Assembly: GCA_036504995.1 (NCBI GenBank)
Contig: DASXUG010000006.1
Location: 62,001 to 126,000 of the forward strand
Direction: 5' to 3'
Length of the DNA stretch: 64,000 nucleotides
DNA from: DASXUG01 sp036504995
Lineage (GTDB): Bacteria; Pseudomonadota; Gammaproteobacteria; Burkholderiales; Methylophilaceae
Below the pieces are notes generated by a model. It saw only the letters and a list, made by a program, of their open reading frames with translations. It searched no databases and was not told where the DNA came from. Shown here one piece after another: positions 24,488-33,724 of the stretch. The number at the start of each line of letters is the position of its first letter. Positions within the stretch are counted from its first letter, which is position 1. The position numbers and the translations under genes are program-made.

Positions 24488-25573
24488 TTATACATTAAAT
24501 AAGAAGTGCATCACATCCCCATCTTGGACGATGTAAGCTTTGCCCTCTAGGCGCATTTTCCCAGCCTCTTTTGAACCTTGTTCGCCTTTATTTTTAACAT
24601 ACTCATCGTACGCAATCACTTCCGCACGAATAAAGCCACGCTCAAAGTCAGTATGAATAACACCAGCAGCCTGTGGCGCTGTTGAGCCACGCTTGATTGT
24701 CCATGCACGTACTTCTTTAACGCCTGCAGTGAAGTAGGTTTCCAGCCCAAGTAGCGCATAGGCCGCGCGAATGACACGATCTAACCCTGGCTCTTCTAAT
24801 CCCATTTCAGCCAAAAAGAGCGTTTTATCTTCCTCTTCTAAATCTGAAATTTCTGCCTCTATTTTTGCGCAGATAGAAACAACAGGGGCATTTTCTTTAG
24901 CGCCCAGAGCCATCACTTTTTCTAATAATGGGTTGTTTTCAAAACCATCTTCATTAACATTGGCGATATACATCACAGGCTTTACAGTAATCAAACATAA
25001 AGGCTTAATCACTTGTAGTTCATCAGCGTCCAAACCCAGTGTGCGCACTGGGTTACCTTGATCTAAACATTTCTGCACTTTATCGAGCACCGCACACAAG
25101 GCAATGGCGTCTTTATCACCTGATTTAGCTTTTTTGCTTTCGCGCTGAACAGTTTTTTCAACAGTTTCCATATCGGCAAGGGCTAGCTCAGTATTGATGG
25201 TTTCAATATCGGCAATTGGATCCACCTTACCTGCAACGTGCACTACATTACCGTCTTCAAAGCAGCGCACCACATGAGAAATTGCATCGGTTTCACGAAT
25301 ATTGGCGAGAAACTTATTACCTAAGCCTTCACCTTTGGACGCGCCAGCCACCAAACCTGCAATATCCACAAACTCGACAATGGCTGGTTGTACTTTTTGC
25401 GGCTTTACAATATCAATCAGCGGCTTTAAGCGTGGATCAGGCACCTCTACAATGCCTACGTTGGGCTCAATGGTACAAAATGGGTAATTTTCTGCGGCAA
25501 TGCCTGCTTTGGTAATTGCATTAAATAGCGTTGATTTACCTACGTTCGGGAGCCCTACAATGCCGCACTTCAT
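24488..25573 (-). CDS. ychF: Redox-regulated ATPase YchF (Obg-like)
   Basis: A 361-residue cytoplasmic P-loop protein of the Obg family that binds ribosomes and prefers ATP over GTP. GLPNVGKS at 7-14 is the P-loop, and DIAGLVAGASKGEGLGNKFL is the switch region. The NVNED motif replaces NKxD, which explains the ATP preference. The coiled coil (ALADMETVEKTVQRESKKAK) and the C-terminal TGS domain (about 280-361) are both present. Length matches the family. Last gene of the lolB-to-ychF minus-strand run, about 80 bp after pth. Confidence 0.97.
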   Translation of the reverse strand: MKCGIVGLPNVGKSTLFNAITKAGIAAENYPFCTIEPNVGIVEVPDPRLKPLIDIVKPQKVQPAIVEFVDIAGLVAGASKGEGLGNKFLANIRETDAISHVVRCFEDGNVVHVAGKVDPIADIETINTELALADMETVEKTVQRESKKAKSGDKDAIALCAVLDKVQKCLDQGNPVRTLGLDADELQVIKPLCLITVKPVMYIANVNEDGFENNPLLEKVMALGAKENAPVVSICAKIEAEISDLEEEDKTLFLAEMGLEEPGLDRVIRAAYALLGLETYFTAGVKEVRAWTIKRGSTAPQAAGVIHTDFERGFIRAEVIAYDEYVKNKGEQGSKEAGKMRLEGKAYIVQDGDVMHFLFNV

Positions 25574-25650
25574 GTTTGTTCCGATCTTAAAATTGTGGAT
25601 TTAATACTATCTTGTCTATTCAGCCAATATGGTTAGAGGCCACACGCCAA

Positions 25651-26229
25651 CTACTTTTTTGTGTGCAATTTTAACATTGCTTCTTCAAACTTACCTGCTA
25701 TTAGTTGAGGCAAAATGACTATACTTTCATCTATATTGGCTTCTATTGCGCGCATTTCATCGCGCGTGGGCGCGTGCAGTACAAAGTTGGAGACTGCATT
25801 TCTATCGCCTGGGTGACCTATCCCCAAACGCAAACGCCAAAAATTGGGAGTACCCAATTGTGCGGCAATATCCTTTAAACCATTATGCCCACCATACCCG
25901 CCGCCCTGCTTAAGTTTGACAGTTCCAGAGGGCAAATCTAGTTCATCATGGATAACTAATATTGACTCAGGGGGAATTTTATAAAACTTAGCTAATGCCC
26001 CAACCGAGCGACCACTCAGATTCATAAAGGTAGTTGGCTTTAGCGCCCAAACCTCTTCACCTGCGAGCTTAACGCGCCCTGCATGTCCAAAGAACTTGGC
26101 TTCTAAATTGAGCTTCTCACCTGTTTGCTGGCAGACTTGATCTACCCACCAGAAACCTGCGTTATGTCTTGTGGATTCGTATTCTGCGCCTGGGTTACCT
26201 AGGCCGACGAGTAGTTGGATACCGTTCAT
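25651..26229 (-). CDS. pth: Peptidyl-tRNA hydrolase
   Basis: A 192-residue enzyme that frees tRNA from peptidyl-tRNAs dropped by ribosomes. LLVGLGNPGAEYESTRHNAGFW contains the active-site N10 and H22-region signature. FMNLSGRSVG and the later HDELDLPSG with GGYGGHNGLKDI are the other conserved blocks. Full length. It follows rplY as in many proteobacteria, separated by a double palindrome that may attenuate or process the transcript. Confidence 0.97.
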   Translation of the reverse strand: MNGIQLLVGLGNPGAEYESTRHNAGFWWVDQVCQQTGEKLNLEAKFFGHAGRVKLAGEEVWALKPTTFMNLSGRSVGALAKFYKIPPESILVIHDELDLPSGTVKLKQGGGYGGHNGLKDIAAQLGTPNFWRLRLGIGHPGDRNAVSNFVLHAPTRDEMRAIEANIDESIVILPQLIAGKFEEAMLKLHTKK

Positions 26230-26253
26230 AGCTGTATTGTAGTGTATAAATGA

Positions 26254-26287
26254 AAACGCGCGTTTCAGATTACCGAAACGCGCGTTT
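26254..26287. terminator. 13-bp-arm hairpin between rplY and pth
   Basis: AAACGCGCGTTTC (26254-26266) and GAAACGCGCGTTT (26275-26287) are a perfect inverted pair around an 8-base loop. AAACGCGCGTTT is itself palindromic, so it occurs twice in direct as well as inverted sense. It lies just after the rplY stop; a T run on the minus strand (GTTTTCATTT) is weak. It could be a terminator or attenuator, or a processing/stability element. Confidence 0.6.
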
Positions 26288-26307
26288 ATTTACATCAAAC
26301 CAACTAA

Positions 26308-26910
26308 TTAAGCTGCTGGTGTTTCTTCAGCTGCTGCACCGCCACGTGTTTTTGCAATGCTTGCTACTGCAGCATCGTTACCATGTGACAGTTGTGTAAA
26401 CTCAACACCGGCTGGCACTTTGATTTCTGACAAGTGAATTGAGTGACCCATTTCAAGGTTAGCCAAGTCTACTTCAATAAACTCTGGCAAATCTTTTGCC
26501 AAGCAGCTTACGTCAGCTTCAGTCAAAATGTGCGCCACAATGCCGCCACCGATTTTTACACCAGGGGCGATTTCAGCGTTTACAAAGTGCAATGGCACTT
26601 TAACGTGAATTTTTTCTGTTGTGCTAACACGTTGAAAATCAATATGTTGAATAGTGTTGCGTACTGGGTGCATTTGGTAATCACGCAATAATACTGACTC
26701 TTTTGAACCATCTAAATCCAAGGTCAAAATAGAGGCGTGAAACGCTTCATGACGGAATTGCATGAATAGCGCTTTATGCTCAAACTCAATACTTACCGCA
26801 TCTTTATCAGCGCCATAAACTACACCAGGCACACTACCTGCGCGACGGAGACGGCGGCTCGCACCCGTACCTTTGCCTTCGCGTTTTGTTGCTTTAATTT
26901 CAATTTGCAT
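26308..26910 (-). CDS. rplY: 50S ribosomal protein L25/Ctc
   Basis: A 200-residue two-domain L25 of the Ctc/TL5 type. The N-terminal 5S rRNA-binding domain (1-95: KREGKGTGASRRLRRAGSVP, LLRDYQMHPVRNTIQHIDF) is followed by the C-terminal beta domain (about 96-185), ending in an Ala/Glu-rich tail. It binds 5S rRNA in the large subunit. It sits between prs and pth, a classic arrangement. Confidence 0.97.
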   Translation of the reverse strand: MQIEIKATKREGKGTGASRRLRRAGSVPGVVYGADKDAVSIEFEHKALFMQFRHEAFHASILTLDLDGSKESVLLRDYQMHPVRNTIQHIDFQRVSTTEKIHVKVPLHFVNAEIAPGVKIGGGIVAHILTEADVSCLAKDLPEFIEVDLANLEMGHSIHLSEIKVPAGVEFTQLSHGNDAAVASIAKTRGGAAAEETPAA

Positions 26911-27002
26911 TTTACTACTCCTAAAAAACTGTCATCCGCGACCAGATAACAGGGTGATGGTAGCTTGCCTTATCTTTCAACAAGCTACCGAATCTTATAC
27001 GT

Positions 27003-27953
27003 TTAAACTAAAAACAAACTGCTTACAGAGTCTTCATTGCTGATTCTGCGTATGGTTTCTGCTAGCAACTCAGCGGAGTTTAGCTGACGAATTTTAGGAC
27101 AAGCCTGCGCATCTGCACGCAACGGAATGGTGTTAGTCACGACCAACTCATCCATGCTCGAATTCATCACGCGTTCAACCGCGCTACCTGAAAGCACCGG
27201 GTGGGTACAATAAGCCACCACTTTAACAGCGCCTTGTGCTTTTAACGCGTTAGCCGCTTCACACAAGGTGTTCGCGGTATCCACCATATCATCCATAATC
27301 AGACAAGTACGGCCTGCTACGTCACCAATAATGTTCATCACTTTTGCAACATTAGGTTTAGGACGGCGTTTATCAATAATTGCCAAGTCACAACTTAATT
27401 GCTTGGCCGTTGCTCTCGCACGCACCACACCACCAACATCGGGTGAAACAACAACTAGGTTTTCGTATTTCTTCTCTTCAATATCGCTCAGTAAAAGCGG
27501 CGTTGCATAAATATTGTCAACGGGAATATCAAAAAAGCCCTGAATTTGGTCGGAGTGCAAATCCATTGTCAACACGCGATCCACACCGATACTGGTCAGC
27601 ATATTAGCTACGACCTTAGCACTAATCGCAACACGCGCGGAGCGTGGCCGACGGTCTTGGCGTGAATAACCTAAATAAGGAATCGCAGCAGTAATACGCC
27701 CAGCAGAGGATCTGCGCAACGCGTCTGCCATCAGCATCACTTCCATCAAGTTGTCATTGGTTGGCATGCAGGTCGATTGCAGAATAAACACGTCTCTGCC
27801 CCGCACATTGTCCAGCAACTCAATCATGACTTCACCGTCACTAAAACGGTTGACTGTCGCACGCCCTAAGCTCATGCCCAAATGGCTTACTACGTCCTCG
27901 GCCAGCTTTGGATTAGCTGTGCCTGTGAACACCATCATTTCGCCTCTGCTCAC
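27003..27953 (-). CDS. prs: Ribose-phosphate pyrophosphokinase (PRPP synthetase)
   Basis: A 316-residue enzyme making PRPP from ribose 5-phosphate and ATP for nucleotide, His and Trp synthesis. The catalytic flexible loop (PYLGYSRQDRRPRSAR) and the PRPP-binding loop (CLIMDDMVDTANTL) are intact. The GTG at 27953 has AAAGGGG upstream; the ATG pair five codons later has AGAGG and may be the true start. Located between tRNA-Gln and rplY. Confidence 0.96.
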   Translation of the reverse strand: MSRGEMMVFTGTANPKLAEDVVSHLGMSLGRATVNRFSDGEVMIELLDNVRGRDVFILQSTCMPTNDNLMEVMLMADALRRSSAGRITAAIPYLGYSRQDRRPRSARVAISAKVVANMLTSIGVDRVLTMDLHSDQIQGFFDIPVDNIYATPLLLSDIEEKKYENLVVVSPDVGGVVRARATAKQLSCDLAIIDKRRPKPNVAKVMNIIGDVAGRTCLIMDDMVDTANTLCEAANALKAQGAVKVVAYCTHPVLSGSAVERVMNSSMDELVVTNTIPLRADAQACPKIRQLNSAELLAETIRRISNEDSVSSLFLV

Positions 27954-28010
27954 GCCATGACCCCTTTGTATTTACCTAGCAAGCTTATAACCATTTCGCT
28001 GCAAATCAGC

Positions 28011-28056
28011 AAAAAATAAAAGCGTGCAGAAACTTAACAGTCTCTTTTCACGCTTT
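28011..28056 (-). terminator. Terminator or attenuator after tRNA-Gln
   Basis: On the minus strand AAAGCGTG (28056-28049) pairs with CACGCTTT (28026-28019). The bases between can extend the stem (AGAGAC with GTTTCT, one G-U), and TTTATTTTTT follows. It lies 22 bases after the tRNA 3' end and about 58 bases before prs, so it probably ends the tRNA transcript and may partly limit read-through into prs. Confidence 0.7.
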
Positions 28057-28077
28057 CACATACTACTTAACAATATC

Positions 28078-28154
28078 TGGCTGGGGAAGAAGGATTCGAA
28101 CCTTCGCATGCCGGAATCAAAATCCGGTGCCTTAACCAGCTTGGCGATTCCCCA
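28078..28154 (-). tRNA. glnQ-tRNA: tRNA-Gln (UUG)
   Basis: Read on the minus strand, the acceptor arms TGGGGAA and TTCCCCA pair. The anticodon stem CCGGA/TCCGG encloses TTTTGAT with anticodon TTG, the T loop is GGTTCGAATCC, and CCA is encoded at 28080-28078. Seventy-seven bases. It lies between ispE and prs, a position found in many proteobacteria. Confidence 0.95.
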
Positions 28155-28199
28155 ATTAATCTTTCTAATTACACTGCGCTATTCACTAAAACAACGCAC

Positions 28200-29150
28200 T
28201 CAAACTAAATTATACAATGGATGTTGTGATAATCCATGCGCCACACACTTAAAAACTGGCAAACCTGACAATTTTTCTGGTATAGCTAGCAACGCTTGCT
28301 GTGCTTGCGTTGCATTTTCAAATTCCGCAAATACTGATGCGCCTGAGCCACTCATTTTTGCGTAACTTCGTTGCGCGACATCAATACTTTCCAGGCTATT
28401 GCTTTGTGCGAACCGATCTAAACAATCTGCACAAGCCGCCACTTCAGGGTATTTTTGGAAAACAACCGCCGCCAGATCATTCTTAAATACCTCGAGGCCG
28501 ACTTTTCCTACCCTATTTTCACTACCCACGCCCATTTTATTGATGCGGTCTTCGTGAAAGGCCGCTATTGTCGTGGGAAACGTGTTTCTTGTCAATTCTT
28601 TACTGCTAAATACTTCTGCAGTTGATACATGTGTTTGTGGCGTAAGTATGACAAAGTGCCCTAAATTCAAGGAAATAGGCTGAATTTCCTCACCAACACC
28701 CTCCACCCAGGCATTTTCGCCAAAAATGAAAAATGGCACATCGGCACCAAGTTTCAGACCTAAATCCATTAACTCCTGGCGACTCAACTGAAGCTTCCAC
28801 AAATGGTTGAGGGCAACTAACACCGTGGCAGCATCTGAACTGCCACCGCCCAAGCCCCCACCCATAGGAATACGCTTATCAACAGCCAGTTCAACACCTA
28901 ACTGGCAGCCCGTATGCTGTTGCAATAAGCGAGCAGCACGTATGCACAAATCTTGCGCCTCACTCACATTAGCGATAGGTTTTACACGAGTAATCAGCCC
29001 ATCATTACGCACTTTCAAATGCACGGTGTCATATAAATCAACTAGGACGAATACACTTTGCAGCAGGTGATAGCCGTCTGTACGACGCCCCACAATATGC
29101 AAAAAAAGGTTAAGTTTGGCAGGCGCTAAAAATGATTGAAAGTCTTGCAT
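28200..29150 (-). CDS. ispE: 4-diphosphocytidyl-2-C-methyl-D-erythritol kinase
   Basis: A 316-residue GHMP kinase of the MEP isoprenoid pathway. The start is the ATG at 29150, which overlaps the lolB stop by 1 bp (TAATG); a longer frame runs into lolB and is rejected. APAKLNLFLHIVGRRTDGYH is the N-terminal motif, PMGGGLGGGSSDAATVL the ATP-binding glycine loop, and KMSGSGASVFAEF the third GHMP motif. Complete. Confidence 0.96.
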   Translation of the reverse strand: MQDFQSFLAPAKLNLFLHIVGRRTDGYHLLQSVFVLVDLYDTVHLKVRNDGLITRVKPIANVSEAQDLCIRAARLLQQHTGCQLGVELAVDKRIPMGGGLGGGSSDAATVLVALNHLWKLQLSRQELMDLGLKLGADVPFFIFGENAWVEGVGEEIQPISLNLGHFVILTPQTHVSTAEVFSSKELTRNTFPTTIAAFHEDRINKMGVGSENRVGKVGLEVFKNDLAAVVFQKYPEVAACADCLDRFAQSNSLESIDVAQRSYAKMSGSGASVFAEFENATQAQQALLAIPEKLSGLPVFKCVAHGLSQHPLYNLV

Positions 29151-29848
29151 TATGGTTTTGTGGTTTTTAATACTGAATTCGTTACAGAGTCTGATACTTG
29201 CCAATTGTCGATGACTACCTTCAGGTAAAGCTTGGCGTTACGTAAATTAAGCTTGCTTGGTAGCTGATAACCATTGCTGTCCTGATAAGCAACATACTGA
29301 ACTTCCCAACCATCCTGACTCAGCTTGCTGAGTTTGCCCTCATCATCCCATGTCGCGCTACTGATTGGCGCATCGGTAGCACGACCAAGCGCCCAATCCT
29401 CAAGGTAGCGTGCTGGCAAGCGCCAGCCCATAGTTTGCTCGGTCAGCGATTCTACATCACTAGAGGTCACTGTATTGCCATCACTCGAAACTAACTTCAC
29501 CCCACTTGCGTTGCTTTCAATAGCGACCACCTTACTGCCTAAGGGGGAATACAAATCAATCGTGTCGAATTGGTTCAAGTGTTGCCAGCGCATTTTGCCT
29601 GAAAAGCCGCGCCCATCTGCTTGAACACCGATGCGACCATCTAGCGTAAAATCTCGTATCAATGCCAAACTCGCTTGATGCTGTGCTTTCTTTGCTTCAA
29701 GTGTACTCAAGGTACTGGAGTTAGCCTGTTCTGCGCTACTTGGCTTTCTGGGTGCATTAGCACAGCCCGTTAATGCAATAATAACAGCACACAAAGCGGC
29801 AAAACCAGATTGAGCAAGACTGTGCTTGCGAGGATTTAAGGAGAGCAT
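29150..29848 (-). CDS. lolB: Outer-membrane lipoprotein insertase LolB
   Basis: A 232-residue lipoprotein that receives lipoproteins from LolA and inserts them in the outer membrane. The signal peptide ends in a lipobox (IIALTG|CANAP), so C30 should be lipidated. The body shows the LolB pattern FTLDGRIGVQADGRGFSGKM, MGWRLPARYLEDWALGR and a final YQLPSKLNLRNAKLYLKVVI. Coupled to ispE by a 1-bp overlap. Confidence 0.94.
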   Translation of the reverse strand: MLSLNPRKHSLAQSGFAALCAVIIALTGCANAPRKPSSAEQANSSTLSTLEAKKAQHQASLALIRDFTLDGRIGVQADGRGFSGKMRWQHLNQFDTIDLYSPLGSKVVAIESNASGVKLVSSDGNTVTSSDVESLTEQTMGWRLPARYLEDWALGRATDAPISSATWDDEGKLSKLSQDGWEVQYVAYQDSNGYQLPSKLNLRNAKLYLKVVIDNWQVSDSVTNSVLKTTKP

Positions 29849-29869
29849 CAGAAAATAAACTTGCCGTTA

Positions 29870-31636
29870 TTATTTAGGGTTGAATTTTTTTGTAGCATCA
29901 AGCAAAGGTTGGCTGTCAGGGTACGCCTGTAGCGCATCACCCCACATTTTTAAGGCCTCATCTTTTTTGCCTTGCTGCCAAAGCACCTCACCCAAATGTG
30001 CTGCAATTTCAGGGTCGGCCTGTGTGGCATAGGCCTCACGTAAATGCGTGGCCGCTTTATCCAAATCACCTAAGCGATACTCAACCCAGCCCATACTATC
30101 TAAAATGTAATGATCATTTGGGCTCAACGCCAAAGCTTTTTGAATCAATTGCTTAGCCTCTTCCAATTTTATATTTCTATCCGCCAGCGAGTAGCCAAGC
30201 GCATTATATGCTTGAGCAAAATCGGGTTTTAGCTGTATTAACTTACGCAGCTCTTTTTCTGACACATCAGACTGATTCACGCGCTCAGCCGCCATTGCAT
30301 AATCGTAACTAAGGGCAGTATTAGTTGGTAAGTTGCTAGAAGCTTTTGCTAACATCTCATAAGCCTCTTGATAACGCTTAGCTTGGTTCAGCAAATTCGC
30401 CTGCGCTTGTACCACTTGCGTAAGTTGATCATCATTTAAATCTTGCAGGTCATCTAACTTTTTAATCGCAACATCTACATTTTCGGTATGCGAAATAATG
30501 TTGGCGATGTCTATATTAGCCTCTACATAATGATCGCCCTGTTCCACTTTTTGATACCAAGTCAGAGCCTTGGCTTCATTCTTTTGCTTTTCCGCCACCT
30601 GCCCCAAGTAAATATAAAGCTGATCTTTATCTTTAAAATCGCTGGCTAAGGCAGCCTCAAACGAACGCGTTGCATCTTGGTAATCTTCAGCCTGTGCAGA
30701 CAGCAATCCAACCACCACTAAGATCTCTGGCGTACTGGCAGCACTTTTTATTAACTTTTCGAACTCAGGCTTAGCTTCAGTCAATCGCTTCTGATTCACT
30801 AACATGCGCGCCAAAGTCAGCCTAACTTGATTAGATTCAGGATATTTTTTGAGATGAGTGCGATAAAAATCTATGGCCTTTTCAGGGCTTTTCACAAACA
30901 ACACCTGCCCTTTTAGTACTGCATTAATTTCCCAGCCTGCGCGCAGCGCATCAGCCTTATCGCTTTCGGCAATCGCCAAATCGCCTTGCCCAGCCTCCCA
31001 TGCGGCATGCGCAATAGTAAAATGCGCTTCGGGCAATTTAGGATAAGGTTGCGCAAGCTCTTGCACCAAGCTTAATACAGCCTGCTTATCTTTTTCGCGT
31101 GCTAGCAAGGTGTTAAGATATAAAAAACCATTAGCTCGACCATCCTCTTTCTCAAGCAGTTTTTGCAAATGTGGTTTAGCTTCAGCTAAATTTCCTGTGC
31201 TCAGTGCAATTTGTGTGCTTGTCTGCTGCGCCTCATCGGAAGCTGGGTTAAGTTTCACCCAAAGTTGCGTTGCGGGAATCGCCAATTGCAGATTGCCACT
31301 GTAAATTGCGGCCTTTGCCGCGCGCTCAGCAAGCCTAGGGTCTTGGCTAGATTGCGCCAGCTCATAAAATAACTTGCTCGACAAACCCATCTCACCTCGC
31401 TGCCCAGCAATTTCCCCCACCAAATATTTAAATACAAACTCTCCCGTTGCTCCCGTTTGCGGCGCAGCTTTTGCCACCTCAGCATTGGCAACCGTAGCCG
31501 TGCTGGATGCTTCAGGACTTGCTCCAGATGACTTTGGCGCAACCACCCCAGACTCAGCCATAGCCGTACCTTGCGCCAGTGCTAGGCTCAACAACACATT
31601 GAACAATATAGGCTTAAAACTAAACAATTTAGACAT
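29870..31636 (-). CDS. Secreted TPR-repeat protein
   Basis: A 588-residue protein read from the ATG at 31636, which gives a proper signal peptide (MSKLFSFKPILFNVLLSLAL, cleavage near AMA|ESG); a TTG start 14 codons earlier would bury it. About ten TPR-like units fill the rest, clearest in the C-terminal half (AYNALGYSLADRNIKLEEAK, ILDSMGWVEYRLGDLDKAA). Proteins of this kind precede lolB-ispE in many betaproteobacteria and are thought to act as scaffolds in envelope assembly; the partner is unknown. It ends 22 bp before lolB. Confidence 0.85.
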   Translation of the reverse strand: MSKLFSFKPILFNVLLSLALAQGTAMAESGVVAPKSSGASPEASSTATVANAEVAKAAPQTGATGEFVFKYLVGEIAGQRGEMGLSSKLFYELAQSSQDPRLAERAAKAAIYSGNLQLAIPATQLWVKLNPASDEAQQTSTQIALSTGNLAEAKPHLQKLLEKEDGRANGFLYLNTLLAREKDKQAVLSLVQELAQPYPKLPEAHFTIAHAAWEAGQGDLAIAESDKADALRAGWEINAVLKGQVLFVKSPEKAIDFYRTHLKKYPESNQVRLTLARMLVNQKRLTEAKPEFEKLIKSAASTPEILVVVGLLSAQAEDYQDATRSFEAALASDFKDKDQLYIYLGQVAEKQKNEAKALTWYQKVEQGDHYVEANIDIANIISHTENVDVAIKKLDDLQDLNDDQLTQVVQAQANLLNQAKRYQEAYEMLAKASSNLPTNTALSYDYAMAAERVNQSDVSEKELRKLIQLKPDFAQAYNALGYSLADRNIKLEEAKQLIQKALALSPNDHYILDSMGWVEYRLGDLDKAATHLREAYATQADPEIAAHLGEVLWQQGKKDEALKMWGDALQAYPDSQPLLDATKKFNPK

Positions 31637-31937
31637 AAATAACTGAGTTCTCGTAACAAAATTAAAGTGGAAAATCAACGCAATAGACGTATTCTATAAC
31701 GGTTAGTCCGTGACAGTGCTAGCAAGTTCATCCATAATGGAAGTCTGACTATAGCTTTTTAGGTGGAACTTTCCAATAGCCTTGGTCTCAATATTTATTA
31801 GCACCAATATTTAATTAAGTATTCATGAAAAGCGCTTGACATTTGTTAGGCGTTTTTTTAATTTAGCAGCCTTTGTAGAATTGTAACAAAATGTTTTTTG
31901 GCATTCCCCTTCACTTGCAAGTATTTGAGTTTAATTT
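31637..31937. other. Divergent intergenic region with a possible promoter
   Basis: Holds the 5' region of the TPR-lolB-ispE operon (minus strand) and of the ABC transporter operon (plus strand). TTGACA at 31836-31841 with TAATTT at 31859-31864 (17-bp spacer) is a possible plus-strand promoter; the -35 is perfect and the -10 poor. Confidence 0.4.
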
Positions 31938-32870
31938 ATGACCACTATCACCGTTGAAGCCAACGATCTCACACGCATTTATGGTGGCCGCGAAGCCGTT
32001 AGCGACGTAAGCTTTACCTTAACCAAAGGCGAGGTACTTGGCTTTCTAGGCCCCAATGGCGCGGGCAAATCCACTACCATGAAAATGCTCACAGGTAACT
32101 TAGCCCCCAGTAAAGGCTCAGTCAAAATCTGTGGCATTGATATGATGGAAAAGCCGAAAGAAGCAAAAGCACTTATCGGTTACCTGCCTGAAATGCGCCC
32201 ACTATATAAAGAGCTCACGGTAGATGAATACCTGACCATCGCGGCACGCTTGCACCGTGTCAGTAACTCACACATTAAAAAAGCCGTTGAGATTGCAAAA
32301 GAACGTTGCGGCCTATCGCATATGAGTAAACGCCTGATTGAAAACTTGTCAAATGGTTATCAGCAACGGGTGGGCATTGCTCAAGCAATTATCCACAACC
32401 CGATGGTAGTGATTTTAGATGAGCCAACCGTGGGGCTAGACCCAATTCAAATTCGTGATATTCGCGCTTTGATTAAAGAAATTGGTGGCAACCACAGCGT
32501 GATTTTATCTACCCATATTTTACCTGAGGTGGAAATGGTATGTGACCATGTGCAAATTATCGACAAAGGCAAGTTAGTGTTTAACGGCTCTATCGATATC
32601 CTTAAGCAACAACGTAATGGCAATAAACTGTTAGTAGGCTTTAACAAAGCGCCCACAGTTGAAGCCTTGTTGAGCATTAACGGCGTGACCCATGCAGAGG
32701 CATTGCCCAGCGGATTATGGCGTATTCGTTTTAGCGAAGGCCAATTACCTTCAGAAACCATCGTGCAAACTTCTGTAAGTCAAGGTTGGGGTTTGTATCA
32801 AATTGGGCCAGATCAAACCAGTTTGGAAGACGTATTTGTTCAACTGACGCATCAAGAACAAGCCGCATAA
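31938..32870 (+). CDS. ABC transporter ATPase, Gld type
   Basis: A 310-residue ATP-binding subunit: Walker A GPNGAGKST at about 38-46, signature LSNGYQQRVG in place of LSGGQ, Walker B VVILDEPTVGLDP, H-loop STHILPE. A C-terminal regulatory extension of about 80 residues is typical of ABC-2 exporters. It heads a four-gene operon with a permease, a GldG-like substrate protein and a DUF4340 protein. The set matches the gliding-associated ABC systems that also occur widely in non-gliding proteobacteria, where the substrate is unknown. Confidence 0.92.
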   Translation: MTTITVEANDLTRIYGGREAVSDVSFTLTKGEVLGFLGPNGAGKSTTMKMLTGNLAPSKGSVKICGIDMMEKPKEAKALIGYLPEMRPLYKELTVDEYLTIAARLHRVSNSHIKKAVEIAKERCGLSHMSKRLIENLSNGYQQRVGIAQAIIHNPMVVILDEPTVGLDPIQIRDIRALIKEIGGNHSVILSTHILPEVEMVCDHVQIIDKGKLVFNGSIDILKQQRNGNKLLVGFNKAPTVEALLSINGVTHAEALPSGLWRIRFSEGQLPSETIVQTSVSQGWGLYQIGPDQTSLEDVFVQLTHQEQAA

Positions 32871-32921
32871 CTTACATAGATTTGTTTATTTGGCGTCACA
32901 CTTTAATTTTAGAGAGTAATT

Positions 32922-33668
32922 ATGATTTTCAACGTGGCAAGAAAAGAACTTAAAAGCGTATTCGCTTCGCCTATGGGCTGGGTGATTTTAGCTTTATTGC
33001 AATTCGCATTTGGCACTTATTATTTGAATGGCGTGAATCAGTATTTTGAGGTGATGTCAGGCGCGATTCGCCCTGCTGAGCGCACAGGCGTCACCATGTT
33101 TGTGGGGCAAAGTGTGTTTGGTCTAGCTTCTTTCGTGATGCTGTTTGCTGTGCCTTTACTATCCATGCGCTTGATTTCAGAAGAGCGTCGCAATCAAACC
33201 CTACCTTTTTTATTCAGCGCCCCCTTATCACTCACTGATATTGTGCTGGGCAAGTTTGTAGGCTTGGTTTCATTTTTAAGCATCTTAATTGTATTTATTG
33301 GCTTAATGCTTTCCACACTTAATATTTGGTCAGATATTGATTTCGGCTATTTATTATCAAACCTGCTAGGGCTTTGGCTCTTGGTTGCTAGCTTTTCTGC
33401 ACTCGGCTTGTATTTTTCCAGCTTAACTGCACAACCAGTAGTGGCCGCGATATTTACCTTTGTTGCCTTATTTGTGCTACTGATTTTAGACCGCTTTTTT
33501 GCAGGTGATCCGACCAACACCATTAGCTATTTATCCCTAATGCGCCACTTCCAGCCTTTTTCACGTGGCTTAATCGACACGGCGGATATTGCATATTTCC
33601 TGTTGTTTATTTTGACTTTTTTAACATTGACGGTACGTCGTTTGGACGCTGACCGTTTACGTGGCTAA
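32922..33668 (+). CDS. ABC-2 permease, GldF-like
   Basis: A 248-residue inner-membrane protein with six predicted helices (for example WVILALLQFAFGTYYLN and SFVMLFAVPLLSMRLISEER). The motif MRLISEERRNQTLPFLFSAP is characteristic of the ABC-2/GldF permeases. It lies 51 bp after the ATPase gene and should pair with it. Confidence 0.88.
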   Translation: MIFNVARKELKSVFASPMGWVILALLQFAFGTYYLNGVNQYFEVMSGAIRPAERTGVTMFVGQSVFGLASFVMLFAVPLLSMRLISEERRNQTLPFLFSAPLSLTDIVLGKFVGLVSFLSILIVFIGLMLSTLNIWSDIDFGYLLSNLLGLWLLVASFSALGLYFSSLTAQPVVAAIFTFVALFVLLILDRFFAGDPTNTISYLSLMRHFQPFSRGLIDTADIAYFLLFILTFLTLTVRRLDADRLRG

Positions 33669-33724
33669 TCAAAAAACTTAAAACATAGCCCCATCCAATT
33701 ATAGAAATTAGGCTTTATTAGAAT

